Position numbers and translations under genes: made by a program
Source: Xenopus tropicalis
Taxonomy: Eukaryota; Chordata; Amphibia; Anura; Pipidae
Length of the DNA stretch: 64,000 nt
Direction: 5' to 3'
Assembly: GCF_000004195.4 (NCBI RefSeq)
Contig: NC_030677.2
Location: 40,735,142 to 40,799,141, forward strand
The notes under the pieces: generated by a model
What the model was told of the DNA's origin: nothing
Database searches by the model: none
What the model saw: the letters and a program-made list of their open reading frames with translations, nothing else
In this document: piece after piece, positions 21,181 through 33,300 of the stretch
Layout of the letters: every line of letters starts with the position of its first letter
Position numbering within the stretch: position 1 is the first letter of the stretch

Positions 21181-24100
21181 ATCAGTTTATGATAAACTAC
21201 AAAAATCATAATGTTAATCTCAATTAACCTTTAATAGAAAGTCTCCAAAAGAATCCCCCAATACAAGGTCACTCTGTCTTCTATTCTCATATAATTATAG
21301 TGTCATTATTTTGCTCTGATTGCCTGTACTGTACAGCAAGACATACCTCACAATATTTTGTCAAAAGTTTATGTTAAATTGAACTGCATCCTTGCATAAA
21401 GACAGATTCCACCTTAATAAAAGCGATTGTTCAATGGAAAGGATATGCATTTATTGGGTGTTGTGCTCTAGTCTATGTAATGCTATGTGCATGTAGAATT
21501 TTATGCTGAATTCCTGACAGCTGGTAAAATGATTCTGGGAAGTAAAATTCAAGCGCAGCAGGAAGGCCATAAATTGCAGATTATGGTCCCACAAAAAAAG
21601 CTTCCCCAATTACTGTTTCCCACAGTGCCAGTCATTGTATTAAAGAGGCTGGAGATATGGACATATATGGATATGGAGACTGTAAGGGACAAGTATTATA
21701 TACTCTGCTCTTGGAAATTCTAATTCATCTCTTGTCAACTGGACATAGCTGGACATGCTTCATGCCTATGATGGTACAAATGTATATTTACCAAAGACTG
21801 CACTGGTTTCTAGGATGTAGATTTTATATATCTGGTTGACGCACACAGAACAGTGACACACTTGCTTGAAGATTTTTCATTGCAAGGTCTGTCTGTTTGG
21901 CAGCACCACTCCGGGTGTATCAGCCAGGGCGCATGAGTGGCGACAGCTGGAGACTAGTGGCAGTCAAAACTCCCTCTCATTACCCTAAGTTTAAATAAAA
22001 AGCATAAATATACCCCTACTACAGTGCTACACTGGGGGGAAAATCCCCTGTGCTTTTCATAAAATGCATGCAGGTAGCAGTAAAATGAGTTTACTTGTTC
22101 CCTAGATTTTGAGGGCCACACCTGAGCACACAAGGAGCACATACAATAAGAGAAGGCCATTGTAGCCTTGCATATTCCATTCTCATTGGCTACTTGTGGT
22201 GGGCAGTATACAAAGTTCCCCTCTCCCTGGCCTACTGGCTCTACTAAATTGCACGGAAAGTATCTTTTCTGCTTCTGTGCACTTCGCTGATGTTTTTAAC
22301 ATATCTCAAGTAGATCTATCTTATGAATGTCACTATTTCAATATCTGCTCAGATATCCACCAGTAATGGATGTATATTAATTGTTACAGTACACTCATGC
22401 TCTTGGTATGTGCAGCAGGGTAATGCTGCCAGTGGCTGTAAGATTAGCCATAGAGTCCTTTATTTTACTGATAAAAGACTGGGGATTTAACATTTAGGAG
22501 CCGGTGTGCGCTTCAGTCATTGATGCAGGTGGTGTTTACTTTTCACTCTATTTTTACTCCCCCGTGTGTATTGGGGTGTAGCACTTTCAAATCCTAATGC
22601 TGTCACCAGTGCAGATGATGCCACGGTTTAAATATTGTTGCCTCTGGGTGTTTACTGATCGTTTTGGCAGCTGATGTCATTGAGTTAGAGATATCAGACT
22701 CTCAGCCTTTACAAACAAAATGCTTTTATATTAAATGGCTTAGTGCAACATTCAGATACAGTATGAATAGGGAACATTTGCATTGCTTGATAGCACTTAC
22801 TAAACAGATAAAATTTTGTTTTTTATCGATACAATTTACTGGTCTGGGAGCAGAAGTAACTGGGAACAGCAGAGGAGCTACCACAAGAACAGTTCCCCCA
22901 CCAGCAACATGCCATGTTTCTATTGAGCATCTAAACCAATGAACGGATGTCTAAAAACCCAAAGTTACAGCCTGGGAAAGGATCAGCGCAGATCTGCATC
23001 CATGCCACACTGTTTTGGGGCCCACTTTCCTCATTTCATCCCTGTGTGCCACCTTAAGATGCCACTTAACTTCAGAATTTCCTATTTAAAAAAATGATGT
23101 CTCTGAATTTCTGGGAACAACAGAATATATATTGCTTTAAGCTAAGGGCTGGTAATACAAATATCCCTATCAATGTACAAAATATGTATTATGGGTATAT
23201 AACCCAATTATTCTGTGTTTCTGGGATCACTCCTTGCTAGTTTTTGGTTTCAGCTTTCCATTTATGCGTGTTTGGCTGCTTGCAGAAGCTTGTGTTACCA
23301 CTGTAGAATATCATTCCCGAGCATTTACAAGCACATTTCTTTGGCTCTCTGATAATGAGGCAACAGATCCAGTTACCAGTGTATTATTCTATGGCTAACA
23401 AGGATTATATTTATAGCAGGTAACCTCTTTTGACACAAAAGAGAACAAATCAAAACAGTTATTAACCCCATGACTGCCCAATGGTGGGTGGCCTATTAAC
23501 ATCTAGAAGAACAGGAAAATATTAATCTTCAAACTAGCTGGTAGAGAACCTTTAATATTGAGACCTATATAGATTATTCAATAGTCAAAGTCCAGCAAAA
23601 TCCAGTAAAATACTTGCACTTGCTTGTACATGACTCTGTATGGAAGCCTATATACCCATTGTTCTTTGCAGTATTGGTGCATTGCACAAAGGAGCCCTGT
23701 ACTTTCCACCTGCCTTGAGTAAATTACAGTATAATTCCAGTTTTCTCTTTGTGTGTTGCTCCCAGCAGTTTTCTTCTATCTCTTATAAACCCAATTACAG
23801 AGTGCGGCAAAATATGCTGCATTGTGGGTAAAAACATGCCAATTTGACACTTTGCACCATGTAGTAAATTGTCCCTTTTTAGTTTAAAAAGCACAATATG
23901 AATATATAGTATGTTAGATGGTAAAATGTGTTCCTTACAGATTCATAATTGCTGACCATGTCCTAGGATGAAGTACAGACAGTGTTTGGCATGTCTCTTT
24001 CACCTTGACCTATTTGTTGTTCATTGGGTGCTGACTGATGTACTTTGCACCAAGTATCACCCCAGTGTTGCTTATGACAGGAGTTTAAGTATAGGGACCC

Positions 24101-24248
24101 TGTAACTATCTGTGCTACCACAACTGTCATTGGTCACATTGTACTTACAGAGAGTCTCCATTAATATCTCTTACTCTACTTGAGATGAGCTCAAAAACAT
24201 TAGCAGACACTTTGGAGTTGTAGCTCATAAATAGATGTACAAACATGG
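21181..24248. other. About 3 kb without recognised gene or element
   Basis: No exon with splice signals and family similarity, no clear terminal inverted repeats. Open frames up to 92 codons are composition-driven. Confidence 0.4.
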
Positions 24249-25012
24249 AACTGTAGGGACCCATAGGGTTAATGTGCCCTATGGCTTTAAGCCCTACACT
24301 TCTTCTTTTCCTGTTACTGGGCAGAGACTCATGTATCATATTTGGTATGAACATATACCCTGTTATTGGCCCAAGGCTAGACCACACCCTACCAAACTTT
24401 AATCTAGTGATAGGAAAAGGGTGGTTCTGCCTTCTTGGCCTGCAGCAACTGGTCTGTGTGGATGTTCCTTGAAGCCTGGGACCCACACTGGCCCAGAAGT
24501 TTAGGCCCCAAAGGAGACCAGCACCCTTAGAGAAGTTGAGGAGCAGGGACCCCGTGAATGAGGGAAAAGCTAGACAGACTATCTTTTGTCATATCACGTG
24601 TAACCACGTCAGATAGACAGCTTATTTAGTAAGAGCAGTTTCTGGCTCCATCCAGGAGGATAGATGATTAGTTCTCCTTTACAGGCACTATTGCCTTATT
24701 GTAGGGACCACAGTTTAGATACAGGTTGCAGGTCAGTGTAAATCCCTGAACCATCATCTGCCTTTTTGGATCCGGTCCAATAAAGGTAATATCCTAAGGA
24801 TAAAGAACTACTTTCCCTAGACCCTCCACAGTGGTGCTGAACTGGTCTGCTATGTTAGCTATACCATCTGCCTTGCTCATCAGACCTCATGGTCTGTCAG
24901 TATATCTGCTGAACTCTGCCTGATTTTGATTTGTGTGTAAATAAACCTGCTCTTTAGTTCAGCAAGAGCTCCTGGCGTCCACCTTTTTAATTATTTTGCT
25001 TTACACATACAC
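24249..25012 (+). other. Possible solo LTR
   Basis: Starts near TGTAGGGACC and contains GTAAATAAACCTGCTC, a polyadenylation-like signal about 60 bp from a CA-ending region, roughly 760 bp in all. That layout suggests a solo LTR. No second LTR, internal gag/pol frame, primer-binding site or convincing target duplication was found. Confidence 0.25.
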
Positions 25013-25187
25013 GCTGCAGTGGGAGGTGCAGTTATACAACACCCTCTATAAAGCACCTTCCATATTGCAAAGGCTCATTCTGTTGAAACAGAGTCACATG
25101 TACCCTGTGCTCTATTCTAGCTGGACAATTTGACTACTACAGCCAAATGGGGGTTACAGAACCTAAATTAGAATACATTTGAAAGTG

Positions 25188-25435
25188 TTTGTAAGCCACG
25201 CAAGCATGAAAAAAGTTCTTTGGTGGTGCCAAATAAGGGCTGTGATTGGCTATTTGGTAGCCCCATATGGGCTGCTATCCTGCAGGAGGCTCTGCTTGGA
25301 GTAAATTTGTGTCTCTCTGCTTCCAAAACTTGTCTCCAAGCCAGAGATTTAAAAATGGGAACCCACTTTGAGGATACTGGGAGCAACATCAAAATGGTTG
25401 GCGAGCAACCCACGTGCGACTGGTTGGGGATCACT
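25188..25435. mobile_element. hAT-like MITE (GATCCCCAACC family), inverted, truncated
   Basis: Ends GGTTGGGGATCACTG and matches the 7,436 element in reverse (GAGCAACATCAAAATGGTTGGCGAGCAACC, CTGCAGGAGGCTCTG, TAGCCCC). The other terminus is missing; the copy stops at about the GTAAGCCAC (GTGAGCCAC) position. Confidence 0.7.
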
Positions 25436-26439
25436 GGTTTCAGTACTATGGTTCCACACTGTACAGAGCCATAGAACCTCTTTTTTAGTGATGACCGACT
25501 TGTAACTGTCACTCTTGTTTGCCTAGCATTATTCTCTATTTAACTTGAGCACCCATTTGACATTACTGTGTATCTTATTTCCTCTATTTATCACAGATGA
25601 CAATGCCCTAGTTATTTCCTTTTATACTTTTGTGGGACTGTTTTGATATCATTGGCCTGGTGCTTTTTGGTACCATTTGCATTTCTGCCTTGCCACAGGC
25701 TTTTTTGTGGCAAACTCCTATATGTTACTTGATGGTAGATCTTTCCTTGTCTGCTTCTTTATCTTGCTCTATAGACAATGATGTACTTTGTTATTTGCTG
25801 CTATTTATAGAAAGCAATAATTTGGCGCTGGAAGCAGTTATTCTATTTCTGTTGCTTAATCAATGAGTCCAGGCATTCTGCAGTTTCCTCGAGAAAATTT
25901 TCCTGAATAAAAGACGTCGCTACAAAGTCCCTTTGTAATAATTGCAGTGTAATTGGGGTTCTAGCTACGTCTAGAATGGGAATGTAATTCACTTAGTCTC
26001 TATTTTTTTATTTCGTACTGTAGGAAGATTATGTGCTACATTGCTGCCTTACTTTAAATATCATATTCAGGCTACACAGCAGATTTATTCCGTAGATGTT
26101 CTGCCCTTAGTAGCACAGCAACCTGGGAAGGATTTTCAATGTGGACATCAAAGGGTTCAGTTGTATATTTATCTAAAATATTTAAACATTTACCAGAATA
26201 TGTTTAAGTGCTTTGTAATGATCCTTTCTTCAGTATGGTTTATCCAGATTGCACGGTGCTTCCCAAACTGTGGGTTGACCCCTAGGAGAGGCCTGGAGTA
26301 GTGGCTCATATAAATATTAGTTAGGGTAAAAGTTGGAGAAAATGACTATTTGCTGTTGTTGGAACTATAGCTGAATAGTTGATACAGCAAAGGGTTCACA
26401 TACAGTATCTGTAAGCCTGTTATGAGCAAATGGGGACTC
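25436..26439. other. About 1 kb without recognised gene or element
   Basis: Nothing supported. Confidence 0.4.
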
Positions 26440-26760
26440 TCGCCAAAGGGTTGAACTCCAAGACAGGTCCATAACTATGGGTAGACAGAAGAGATATGTG
26501 CCTAGGGTGCTATGGTGGCGGTGGGGTGTCTAACCACTTGCCTCTTCAGCCTGCATTCCTCTAGTTCTGGTTGTTCTGTCATTTTGGAAGCAGCCAACTG
26601 AGGGAGTGGGGGAATTTATAGAGGCTTCATGGTGACAAGCAGAGGAAGGGGTCGTAATGTCATCCCCCCTCTCATCACCTCACCCGGAGGGCAATGGAGA
26701 GCTGGGGATTTGCCTCAGGCACCTGAATCATTTGGTACTGTTTCAAGGGGGAGCTTGAAG
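26440..26760. repeat. Dispersed repeat (GTGCCTAGGGTGC), second copy
   Basis: ACAGAAGAGATATGTGCCTAGGGTGCTATGGTGGCGGTGGGG matches the repeats at about 18,190 and 51,905. Boundaries are uncertain. Confidence 0.45.
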
Positions 26761-27189
26761 TGAAAAATTCTGACCAGCACCCCTCGGGCACCTTGTATAC
26801 ATTTACTGTATATTTTGTCACTGCTTGGTTACCAAACACAGAGGGACAAACATAGGCAATGTGTCCTCTAAGTTGTGTGCAGACAGAACAAATTTACAAC
26901 AAGTGTTTAAAATATGTTCAGTATTCGCTGAGGAATTGGAACTATCATACTGCTCTGTACGGTTTTTAAAAAGTGTGCATAAAAGACAATTTTGAAAACT
27001 CCCTCAATTAATGAGAGGATAGGGTCTGTAAATTTCACAGTAATGCAAAAATCTCATGGATTCCAATGACTGGTGCCTGGGTGTTGATAACTGCAAGGTA
27101 AAACAGAGATTGAGAAGCACTGATTATGTTTTTGCACATTGGTGTCTCTCCAGAACAGTCTGGTTATCTATGTATGTACCTAGAACCTT
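26761..27189. other. Non-coding, nothing recognised
   Basis: About 430 bp with no supported feature. Confidence 0.4.
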
Positions 27190-27804
27190 TTAAAGGAACA
27201 CTGTCATGGGAAAACATGTTTTTTTCAAAACACATCAGTTAATAGAGCTTCTCCAGCAGAATCCTGCATCGAAATCTATTTTTCAAAAACACAAACAGAT
27301 TTTTTTATATTTAATTGTGAAATTTCACATGGGGCTAGCCATATTCTTCATTTCCCAGGGTGCCACAGCCATGTGATCTGTGCTCTGATAAACATCAGTA
27401 ACACTTTACTGCTGAGCTGCAAGTTGGAGTGATATCACCCCCCTTCCAGCAGCCGATCAGCAAAACAATGGGAAGGGAGCAAGATAGCAGCTCTCAGTAG
27501 ATATCAGAATAGCACTCAATAGTAGGAAATCCAAGTCCAGCTTGGGACTCCTCCAGTTACATGGGAGCAGGAGAAACAATAGGTCACCTGAAAGCAGTTC
27601 TAATGTGTAGCGCTGGCTCCTTCTGAAAGCTCAGACTCAGGCACAATGCACTGAGATGGCGCCTACACACCAATATTACAGCTAAAAAAATACATTTGTT
27701 GGTTCAAGAATAAAATTTAAATGGTAGAGTGAATTACTTGCTATGTAAACAGTGTCATTTAGAAATAAAAAATATTCCATAAAAATCATGACAGAATCCC
27801 TTTA
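27190..27804. mobile_element. TTAA MITE (GGAACACTGTCATG family)
   Basis: Left TTAAAGGAACACTGTCATGGGAAAACATG is mirrored by ATCATGACAGAATCCCTTTAT at the right, where TTAA has decayed to TTAT. About 615 bp. The inside is non-coding. Confidence 0.7.
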
Positions 27805-28215
27805 TACTATATAATTGTAGTTTGCCTGCCACACAGTGGGGTTTCCCTGTTTCTTTGCTCTCTGCACCTGTTTGTTATTTAAAAATAAGGCACAATGCCC
27901 ACACACATAACCTTTTCCCACAGCGCAGGTGTAAAACACAAAGGAAGCCGTAGGAAGAGAAATAGCCTCCTGCAGGTTTCCAAGATTACCCTTGTGTGAA
28001 ACATGTTGATCAGAAAGTCCTGGGATATGGATCATAAATCAGCATGGCAGTAATGGGGAGAAGGGAACATATGTCCTCTTCCCTTTAACTTACATCAGCA
28101 AGAATCCTGAATCTGTGAGGCTAGGAAAGTAGGAGACACTAGTGCTGCAGTTCTAGTTTTTTTTCTCTTAAAGCCTCTAATAGAAAGTGTTTTTTTTATA
28201 TGCAGGCAAGGCAAG
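27805..28215. other. Non-coding, nothing recognised
   Basis: About 410 bp with no supported feature. Confidence 0.4.
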
Positions 28216-28279
28216 GGAACGACCCCTTATCTGGAAAACCCAAGGTCCCGAGCATTCTGGATAACAGGTCCCATACCTG
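28216..28279 (-). mobile_element. End fragment of the CAGGTATGGGA MITE family
   Basis: CCCCTTATCTGGAAAACCCAAGGTCCCGAGCATTCTGGATAACAGGTCCCATACCTG is the reverse complement of the head of the 29,713 element. Only about 65 bp remain. Confidence 0.8.
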
Positions 28280-28758
28280 TACTGTGTGTATCTGTGTGTG
28301 TTCTAACTAACTGCAAACACAAGCAGATGTTTCCAAACCTTACAGTGTAAAATCCAAGCTCCCAAGGTACAAGGCATCCCCAGTCGCCAGCAGAAATGTT
28401 CCTATAAAACTGATACCTCATTTTTTTACAAGTGAATAACTTGCTCCGAAACCTAGGCTCTTTCTGTGTTTCTATCTTTTGAATTAGCTGTAACCGTCGT
28501 TATACACCAGAGGCAAATTAAGGTGGCTAAATAAAAATGTCCTTGGCCCCCTGCAGCTGGCCCCATGCTCTGCGCTTGGAGTATTCTATCCTCCATTAGA
28601 CATGAAAAATTGACTGCTATTACATTCTCATTTTATGGTTCAGTATATAAAGCATATAGAAAGGTCATTTACTATGCTTCATGCTTCTCTCATCATAGGT
28701 TTATAATGTGGTCTTGTCCATGGAAGGTTTTGCAGAAGTGCACATGACTATGTAACAG

Positions 28759-28839
28759 CACCGGTCCTACCTCACCTACACACCAGGCACAGTTACAGTC
28801 CTGCTGACTGGAGACCACATTACAGGACTGTATTGTCAG
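28759..28839 (+). other. Cryptic exon candidate (27 open codons)
   Basis: GTAACAG precedes an 81-bp open stretch that ends TGTCAG|GTGAGTAT, a textbook 5' splice site. Translation is a plausible but unrecognised peptide beginning HRSYLTYTPG. The upstream polypyrimidine tract is poor. Probably chance or repeat-derived. Confidence 0.12.
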
Positions 28840-29165
28840 GTGAGTATTTACTGTAAGGGAATAAGCCTTGACTGGTCAACAGACTGGGGAGCCTTTTTTT
28901 TATTGATTGTTGTGTCTTTATGGGTGGCAGTGCTATTTTTTATATTTTATTTGTATTCTATTCAGGGCCTTCAGCAGTAGTCTACACATGTTATAGATGG
29001 CCCTCTCTAAAACACACATATTTTTATATACTTAATGAAGTGCACTTAATTGCCTTTAGCAAGATGTCAGTATAAGGAATAGATGATATCATCAATCTGT
29101 ATTTAGTTGGTTGACTGGAGGTAAAACTAGGTTTTAAAGGGTTTGTAATAAGAAAAAATGTCATC
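28840..29165. other. Non-coding, nothing recognised
   Basis: About 325 bp with a short poly-T run and no supported feature. Confidence 0.4.
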
Positions 29166-29173
29166 CTTTTCAC

Positions 29174-29584
29174 TAGTGATGAGTGAATCTGTCCCGTTTC
29201 GCTTCGCCATAAAATTTGCGAAACGGCAAGAAAAGTCACGAAATGGCGAAAAATTCACTAAACACATTTGTTGCGCAATTTTTTTGTTGCCCACGTCTTT
29301 TTTGTCGGCTGTGGCTATTTTTTTGTCGCCCGCATCTATTTTTTGTCACCACATCTATTTTTTTTTTCGCCCGTGTTTGTTTATGTGACCACCCCAATTT
29401 TCCCGCGACCGCTCCTTTTTTTTAATGCAACCGTGCCCAATTTGACGCGCAACAACAAAAAATCCTGTGCGACAAATTTTTCTGCAGCGAATTTTCACAG
29501 AAGTTTCGCAAAACAATTCGCCAATGGCGAAATGTGGAAATTCGCTGCAAATCCATGCCTGGCGAAAAAATTCACTCATCACTA
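29174..29584. mobile_element. hAT-like element (TAGTGATGAG family), longest copy, perfect TSD
   Basis: Begins TAGTGATGAGTGAATCTGTC and ends AATTCACTCATCACTA. It is flanked by the perfect 8-bp repeat CTTTTCAC at 29,166-29,173 and 29,585-29,592. The interior alternates T-rich GTCGCCC/GTCGC modules and CGAAATGGCGAA-type modules. No transposase frame, so it is non-autonomous. 411 bp. Confidence 0.88.
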
Positions 29585-29712
29585 CTTTTCACTTGTATTT
29601 CTGTGTTTCAATGTGAGCTACTAACAGAATCCCTTTTTGCTTAGTGTTTCAATGTGTGGGAGTGGGTGCTAGAACCAATGGGTGCATCTCCAAGGAGGCT
29701 GACAGTAAAGTA

Positions 29713-30040
29713 CAGGTATAGGACCCATTATCCAGAATGCTCGGGACCAAGAGTATTCCGGATAAGGGGTCTTTCCGTAATTTGGATCTCCATACCTTAG
29801 GTCTACTAAAAAATGTATAAAACATTAATTAAATCCACTAGGATTGTTTTGCATCCAATAAGGATTATTTATATCTTAGTTGGGATTAATTACAAGGTAC
29901 TGTTTTATTATTACAGAGAAAAAGCAAATCAGTTTTAAAATTCAAAATTATTTGATTAAAATGGAGTCTATGGGAGACGGGCTTTCCGTAATTCGGAGCT
30001 TTCTGGATAACGGGTTTCTGGATAAGGGATCCCATACCTG
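29713..30040 (+). mobile_element. TA-flanked MITE (CAGGTATGGGA family), full copy
   Basis: TA|CAGGTATAGGACCCATTATCC at the left and GGATAAGGGATCCCATACCTG|TA at the right. The interior includes AATGGAGTCTATGGGAGA and GGAGCTTTCTGGATAACGGG, present in all relatives. 328 bp. TA target duplication is typical of Tc1/mariner-superfamily non-autonomous elements; the superfamily assignment is inferred. Confidence 0.85.
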
Positions 30041-30760
30041 TATCAGTATCAGTGTTGGTGAAAAGTGAGTGTATGGGACGTGCTATCGACTAGGAACTGA
30101 CGCAGACCTGCAGTGTTTGTGTCCTGGCAAGGGCAAAGAGATGCTGTAGCAGGCTGTGTGTTTTGATGCCCATATCATATAATATGAAATTTCAGTAATG
30201 GCTAAAATGTAAAAACATTCAGTTTGGAAAATAAATAGATCAGAGAATGGCTTGCAATCAAATTAGACCTTTATAGTTCCATAATATCAGTAATGATTTC
30301 TCTGAAATGTGATTAAATTTGGTGTATAACATTGCTATAGTAAAATTATCATTTCTTATTAGATTACTAGTGAAACAAGCGATAATGGTGGTTATTTCCC
30401 GTTTGTGTCATCACAGTTTGAGAAATGAATTTGGTAATATGAGCGCACCTTGGCTTTGTACATATAACAATATGTTTCAACAATAGAGCTTCCATTTTTT
30501 TTAGTAGCCTATTGTTGTTGTTAAATTTCCATTTGCTGGTCCAGTGAAATGTCTAAAAAGCTGCCTCTGAATAAAAGTAATATGAGCATTTGTGCCTGGC
30601 CGCATTTGTCTGCTCTGGAATGTACCTAATTAATAGAGTTGAACCTTAGAAGAGCGCAGCGGCATGTGAAATATAAAGCCGTGTAACATACTGTATTGCC
30701 TGGATATGAAATTGGTAATTGTAGTCACCTGCTCCAGGTCTGTAACAAAAAAAAAGAAAA
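30041..30760. other. About 0.7 kb between two MITEs, nothing recognised
   Basis: No supported gene or element. Confidence 0.4.
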
Positions 30761-31061
30761 CAGGTATGGGGCCTGTTATGCAGAATGCTCAGGACCCGGG
30801 GTTTTGGCGTAAGGGGTCTTTCCGTAATTTGGATCTTTATACCTTAAGTCTACAAAAAAGTAATTAAAACATTAAATAAATATAATAGGATTGTTTGCTT
30901 CGAATGAGGATTAGTTATATCTTAACTGGGATCAAGTACAAGCTACTGTTTTATTATTACAGAAAAAAAGAATATCATTTTTAAATATTAGAATAGTTTG
31001 ATTAAAATGAACTCTGTGGGAGATGGCCTTATGTAATTTGGGATAATGGATCCCATACCTG
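30761..31061 (+). mobile_element. CAGGTATGGGA-family MITE
   Basis: Starts CAGGTATGGGGCCTGTTATG and ends GGATCCCATACCTG. The left TA has been lost (AA), the right TA remains. 301 bp, same orientation as 29,713. Confidence 0.85.
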
Positions 31062-31554
31062 TATAAAAAAATGTTATTAATTAAGCACTTTCAGTTCCCT
31101 CATTTGTGTATTTCAGACCTGTCTTAGAGGTTGCAAATATCCATAGTGTTTGCCAAATTTTTGAACAGGTATAAAACTTTTTTGCAATCCTTCAGCTTTT
31201 AGGCAAAGGCATCTGTGCAAGTTGTAGTGTGCATGGGAGCAGTGTTCATAGATATGCAGGGCCTTATGCTCAGTGTCTGGTATCTACGGGGATAGCAGAA
31301 AAGCTTCACATGGGGTCAGGTGTTAGTGGGCCCTCCTGCTTATAACCATTTAGTGTATTTGGCCTTTCCTTACATCTTTATGGGAACAAAGAGGCTAAGT
31401 AGATGGAAGAATATATCATAGTATGTAAAAAGGTGAAACTTGGAGTATAGTGTTAAATGAGGAGAGGAGGAAAAATAGTTTGGAGAGTGGGTCTGAGGTT
31501 TTCTGGGGGGCCCCTGGCATCTCAATCCATCACTGCTTATTATGGTATGACACT
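31062..31554. other. Non-coding, nothing recognised
   Basis: About 490 bp with no supported feature. Confidence 0.4.
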
Positions 31555-32289
31555 TAGGGGCACATTTACTAAGCAATAACGAGATAAAGTTGGATTTTTT
31601 CTTACTTCTAGATAATGTCGAGATTTGTGGGTTTTTACCAGAAATCAATTTTTTTCGTTTTTATTCCTGAAAAATTTGAGTTTTTGAAAAATAACTCATG
31701 ATTTATTAGTGTTTAGTTAACTCTTTTTGCAAAATGAAAATTCGACAGGTTTGATCTGTCTAGTACCACTGAGTCCTATGGAGACTTAGAATAGAATAGG
31801 AATAGAATAGTCAGTGACAGCCTGTTCTTGACACATTTTCAAGGACAAGTTAATCCTCTCATTGTTTCAGTTTCACTCAGTTCAAGGACAAATTAATCCC
31901 CTCATTGTTTTCTATTTCACACATTTCAAGGGGTGTTAATCCCATTATTGTTTTCAGTTTCACCCACTTTAAAGTGAAACTTAAACACATTATTGTTTTC
32001 CAAGAGTCCCAATGCTTCTAAAATGGCTGCTGGAGCAATTCCTGTTTGGGAAAGATAAAGAGGATTCATGGAAATGAATATCTGTGTAAAGTCGAATTTT
32101 TCGAGTTTTAACAATGCTTTCAACTCAAAACTCGTGATTTTCGAATGTAAACTTCCTTCGTACGATTCAAGCATTATTGAGACATTTTATAAATACAGCA
32201 ATGATCAAGTTTAATTCGAATTTATACCATGTCCAGTTTATATGACTTTCAAGGCCAGAAAAAAACGAATTTTAGTAAATGTCCCCTTA
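31555..32289. mobile_element. MITE with AGGGGCACATTTACTAA termini and internal tandem array
   Basis: Left TTAGGGGCACATTTACTAAGC is mirrored by TTTTAGTAAATGTCCCCTTAG. Subterminal TTTTTCGTTTTTATT and GAAAAAAACGAATTTTAG also pair. The middle (about 31,830-32,000) holds a tandem array. About 735 bp, without coding potential. Confidence 0.7.
31830..32002. repeat. About 43-bp tandem repeat inside a MITE, four diverged copies
   Basis: The units share TCAAGGACAAATTAATCCCCTCATTGTTTTC followed by TTTCACTC. Four consecutive copies are visible, the last strongly diverged (TTTAAAGTGAAACTTAAACACATTATTG). It lies wholly within the 31,555 element. Confidence 0.75.
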
Positions 32290-32758
32290 GTGCAGGTTAC
32301 CCAATACACACAGTACTGATCTCTTCCCCTAAAGAAAGTAGTATGCTGGTGCAGGGCCTGGGAGATTGACTGGTGAATCATTGATGATTATAATCATTGG
32401 GGCGGGGATGCACAACAAATTGGCAACCCCTAATGGAATTTCGTTACCCTTAACTAACAAAGTCTTGGGTTATAAATGAATAATGTGGTATTTGCTAAGT
32501 CTCACAAATGGCCATCATCTATAAGAACTTAATTCAAAGCATAATGGGTGATCATGCCTTGGGCGATCCTGCCCTTTGTCACGTTTCAAAGGAGGGTGAT
32601 ACCTGAAGCTGCTGGGTACAATTGCTTACTGGGCTCGTTTTGCACCTCTGCCAGATACATGTTACCTGTACCCTCTCATCTCTGCAAGGAAATGTGCTGG
32701 CACTGCATGAGCCAATAGAATCTCTCTGTCCCACCAAATACATATACAAATACATATA
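32290..32758. other. Non-coding, nothing recognised
   Basis: About 470 bp with no supported feature. Confidence 0.4.
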
Positions 32759-33073
32759 CAGGTATGGGACTTGGAATGCTTGGGACTTGGTGTTTTCCGG
32801 ATAAGGAATCTTTCTGTAATTTGAATATCCAAACCTTAACTCCACTAAAAAATACTACATTAAATAAACCCAATAGGATTGTTTTGTCTACAATAAGGAT
32901 TAATTATATTGTAGTTAGGCTCAAGGACAAGGCACTTTTTTATTACAAAGAAAAAGGGATATAATTTTTAAAAATATGAATTATTTGATTAAAATGGAGT
33001 CTATGGAAGATGACCTTCTTGTAATTCTGAGCTTTCTGGATAACAGGTTTCTGGACAAAGTATCCCATACCTG
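32759..33073 (+). mobile_element. CAGGTATGGGA-family MITE
   Basis: TA|CAGGTATGGGACTTGGAATGC to GTATCCCATACCTG|TA, 315 bp. It lies about 150 bp upstream of the coding exon at 33,220. Confidence 0.85.
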
Positions 33074-33219
33074 TACCTGTATATGTACAATTTGCTATGA
33101 ACAGCAATAATAAGCATCAGACTGGCCACTTCCCTTCAGGTTGTTGTGGTTTTATACAGTGTGGCTCGTTGTACATGAATCTTATTGTATGTGCATGCTG
33201 TGTTACATTTGTATTTCAG

Positions 33220-33300
33220 TAATCCTTATGAACGCCATGGCAGATGAAAGGGAAACAGTGCAAGATGCTCAGAATGAATTGCTCAGTACTAAGAGCCCAG
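33220..33300 (+). CDS. Coding exon with start codon, CRACD-family-like gene (exon 2?)
   Basis: The exon is bounded by TTTGTATTTCAG| (acceptor, ends 33,219) and |GTAAAC (donor). The ATG at 33,237 sits in a strong Kozak context (GCCATGG) and gives 21 codons, MADERETVQDAQNELLSTKSP, plus one base (phase 1). A second in-frame ATG at 33,228 has a weaker context. The frame is open through the acceptor, so translation could also begin in an upstream exon. The first base of the split codon (G) joins AA of the exon at 53,785 to make Glu with no shift. The peptide is acidic and polar, with no domain I recognise. The gene name rests on the next exon. The intron to that exon is about 20.5 kb. Confidence 0.65.

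Noticed and set aside
24145..24486. 113-codon minus-strand frame
   Set aside because: No family similarity, no splice signals; overlaps the LTR-like segment.
29268..29624. 118-codon frame rich in Phe and Val
   Set aside because: Translation of the T-rich interior of a hAT-like element and running across its end and target duplication.
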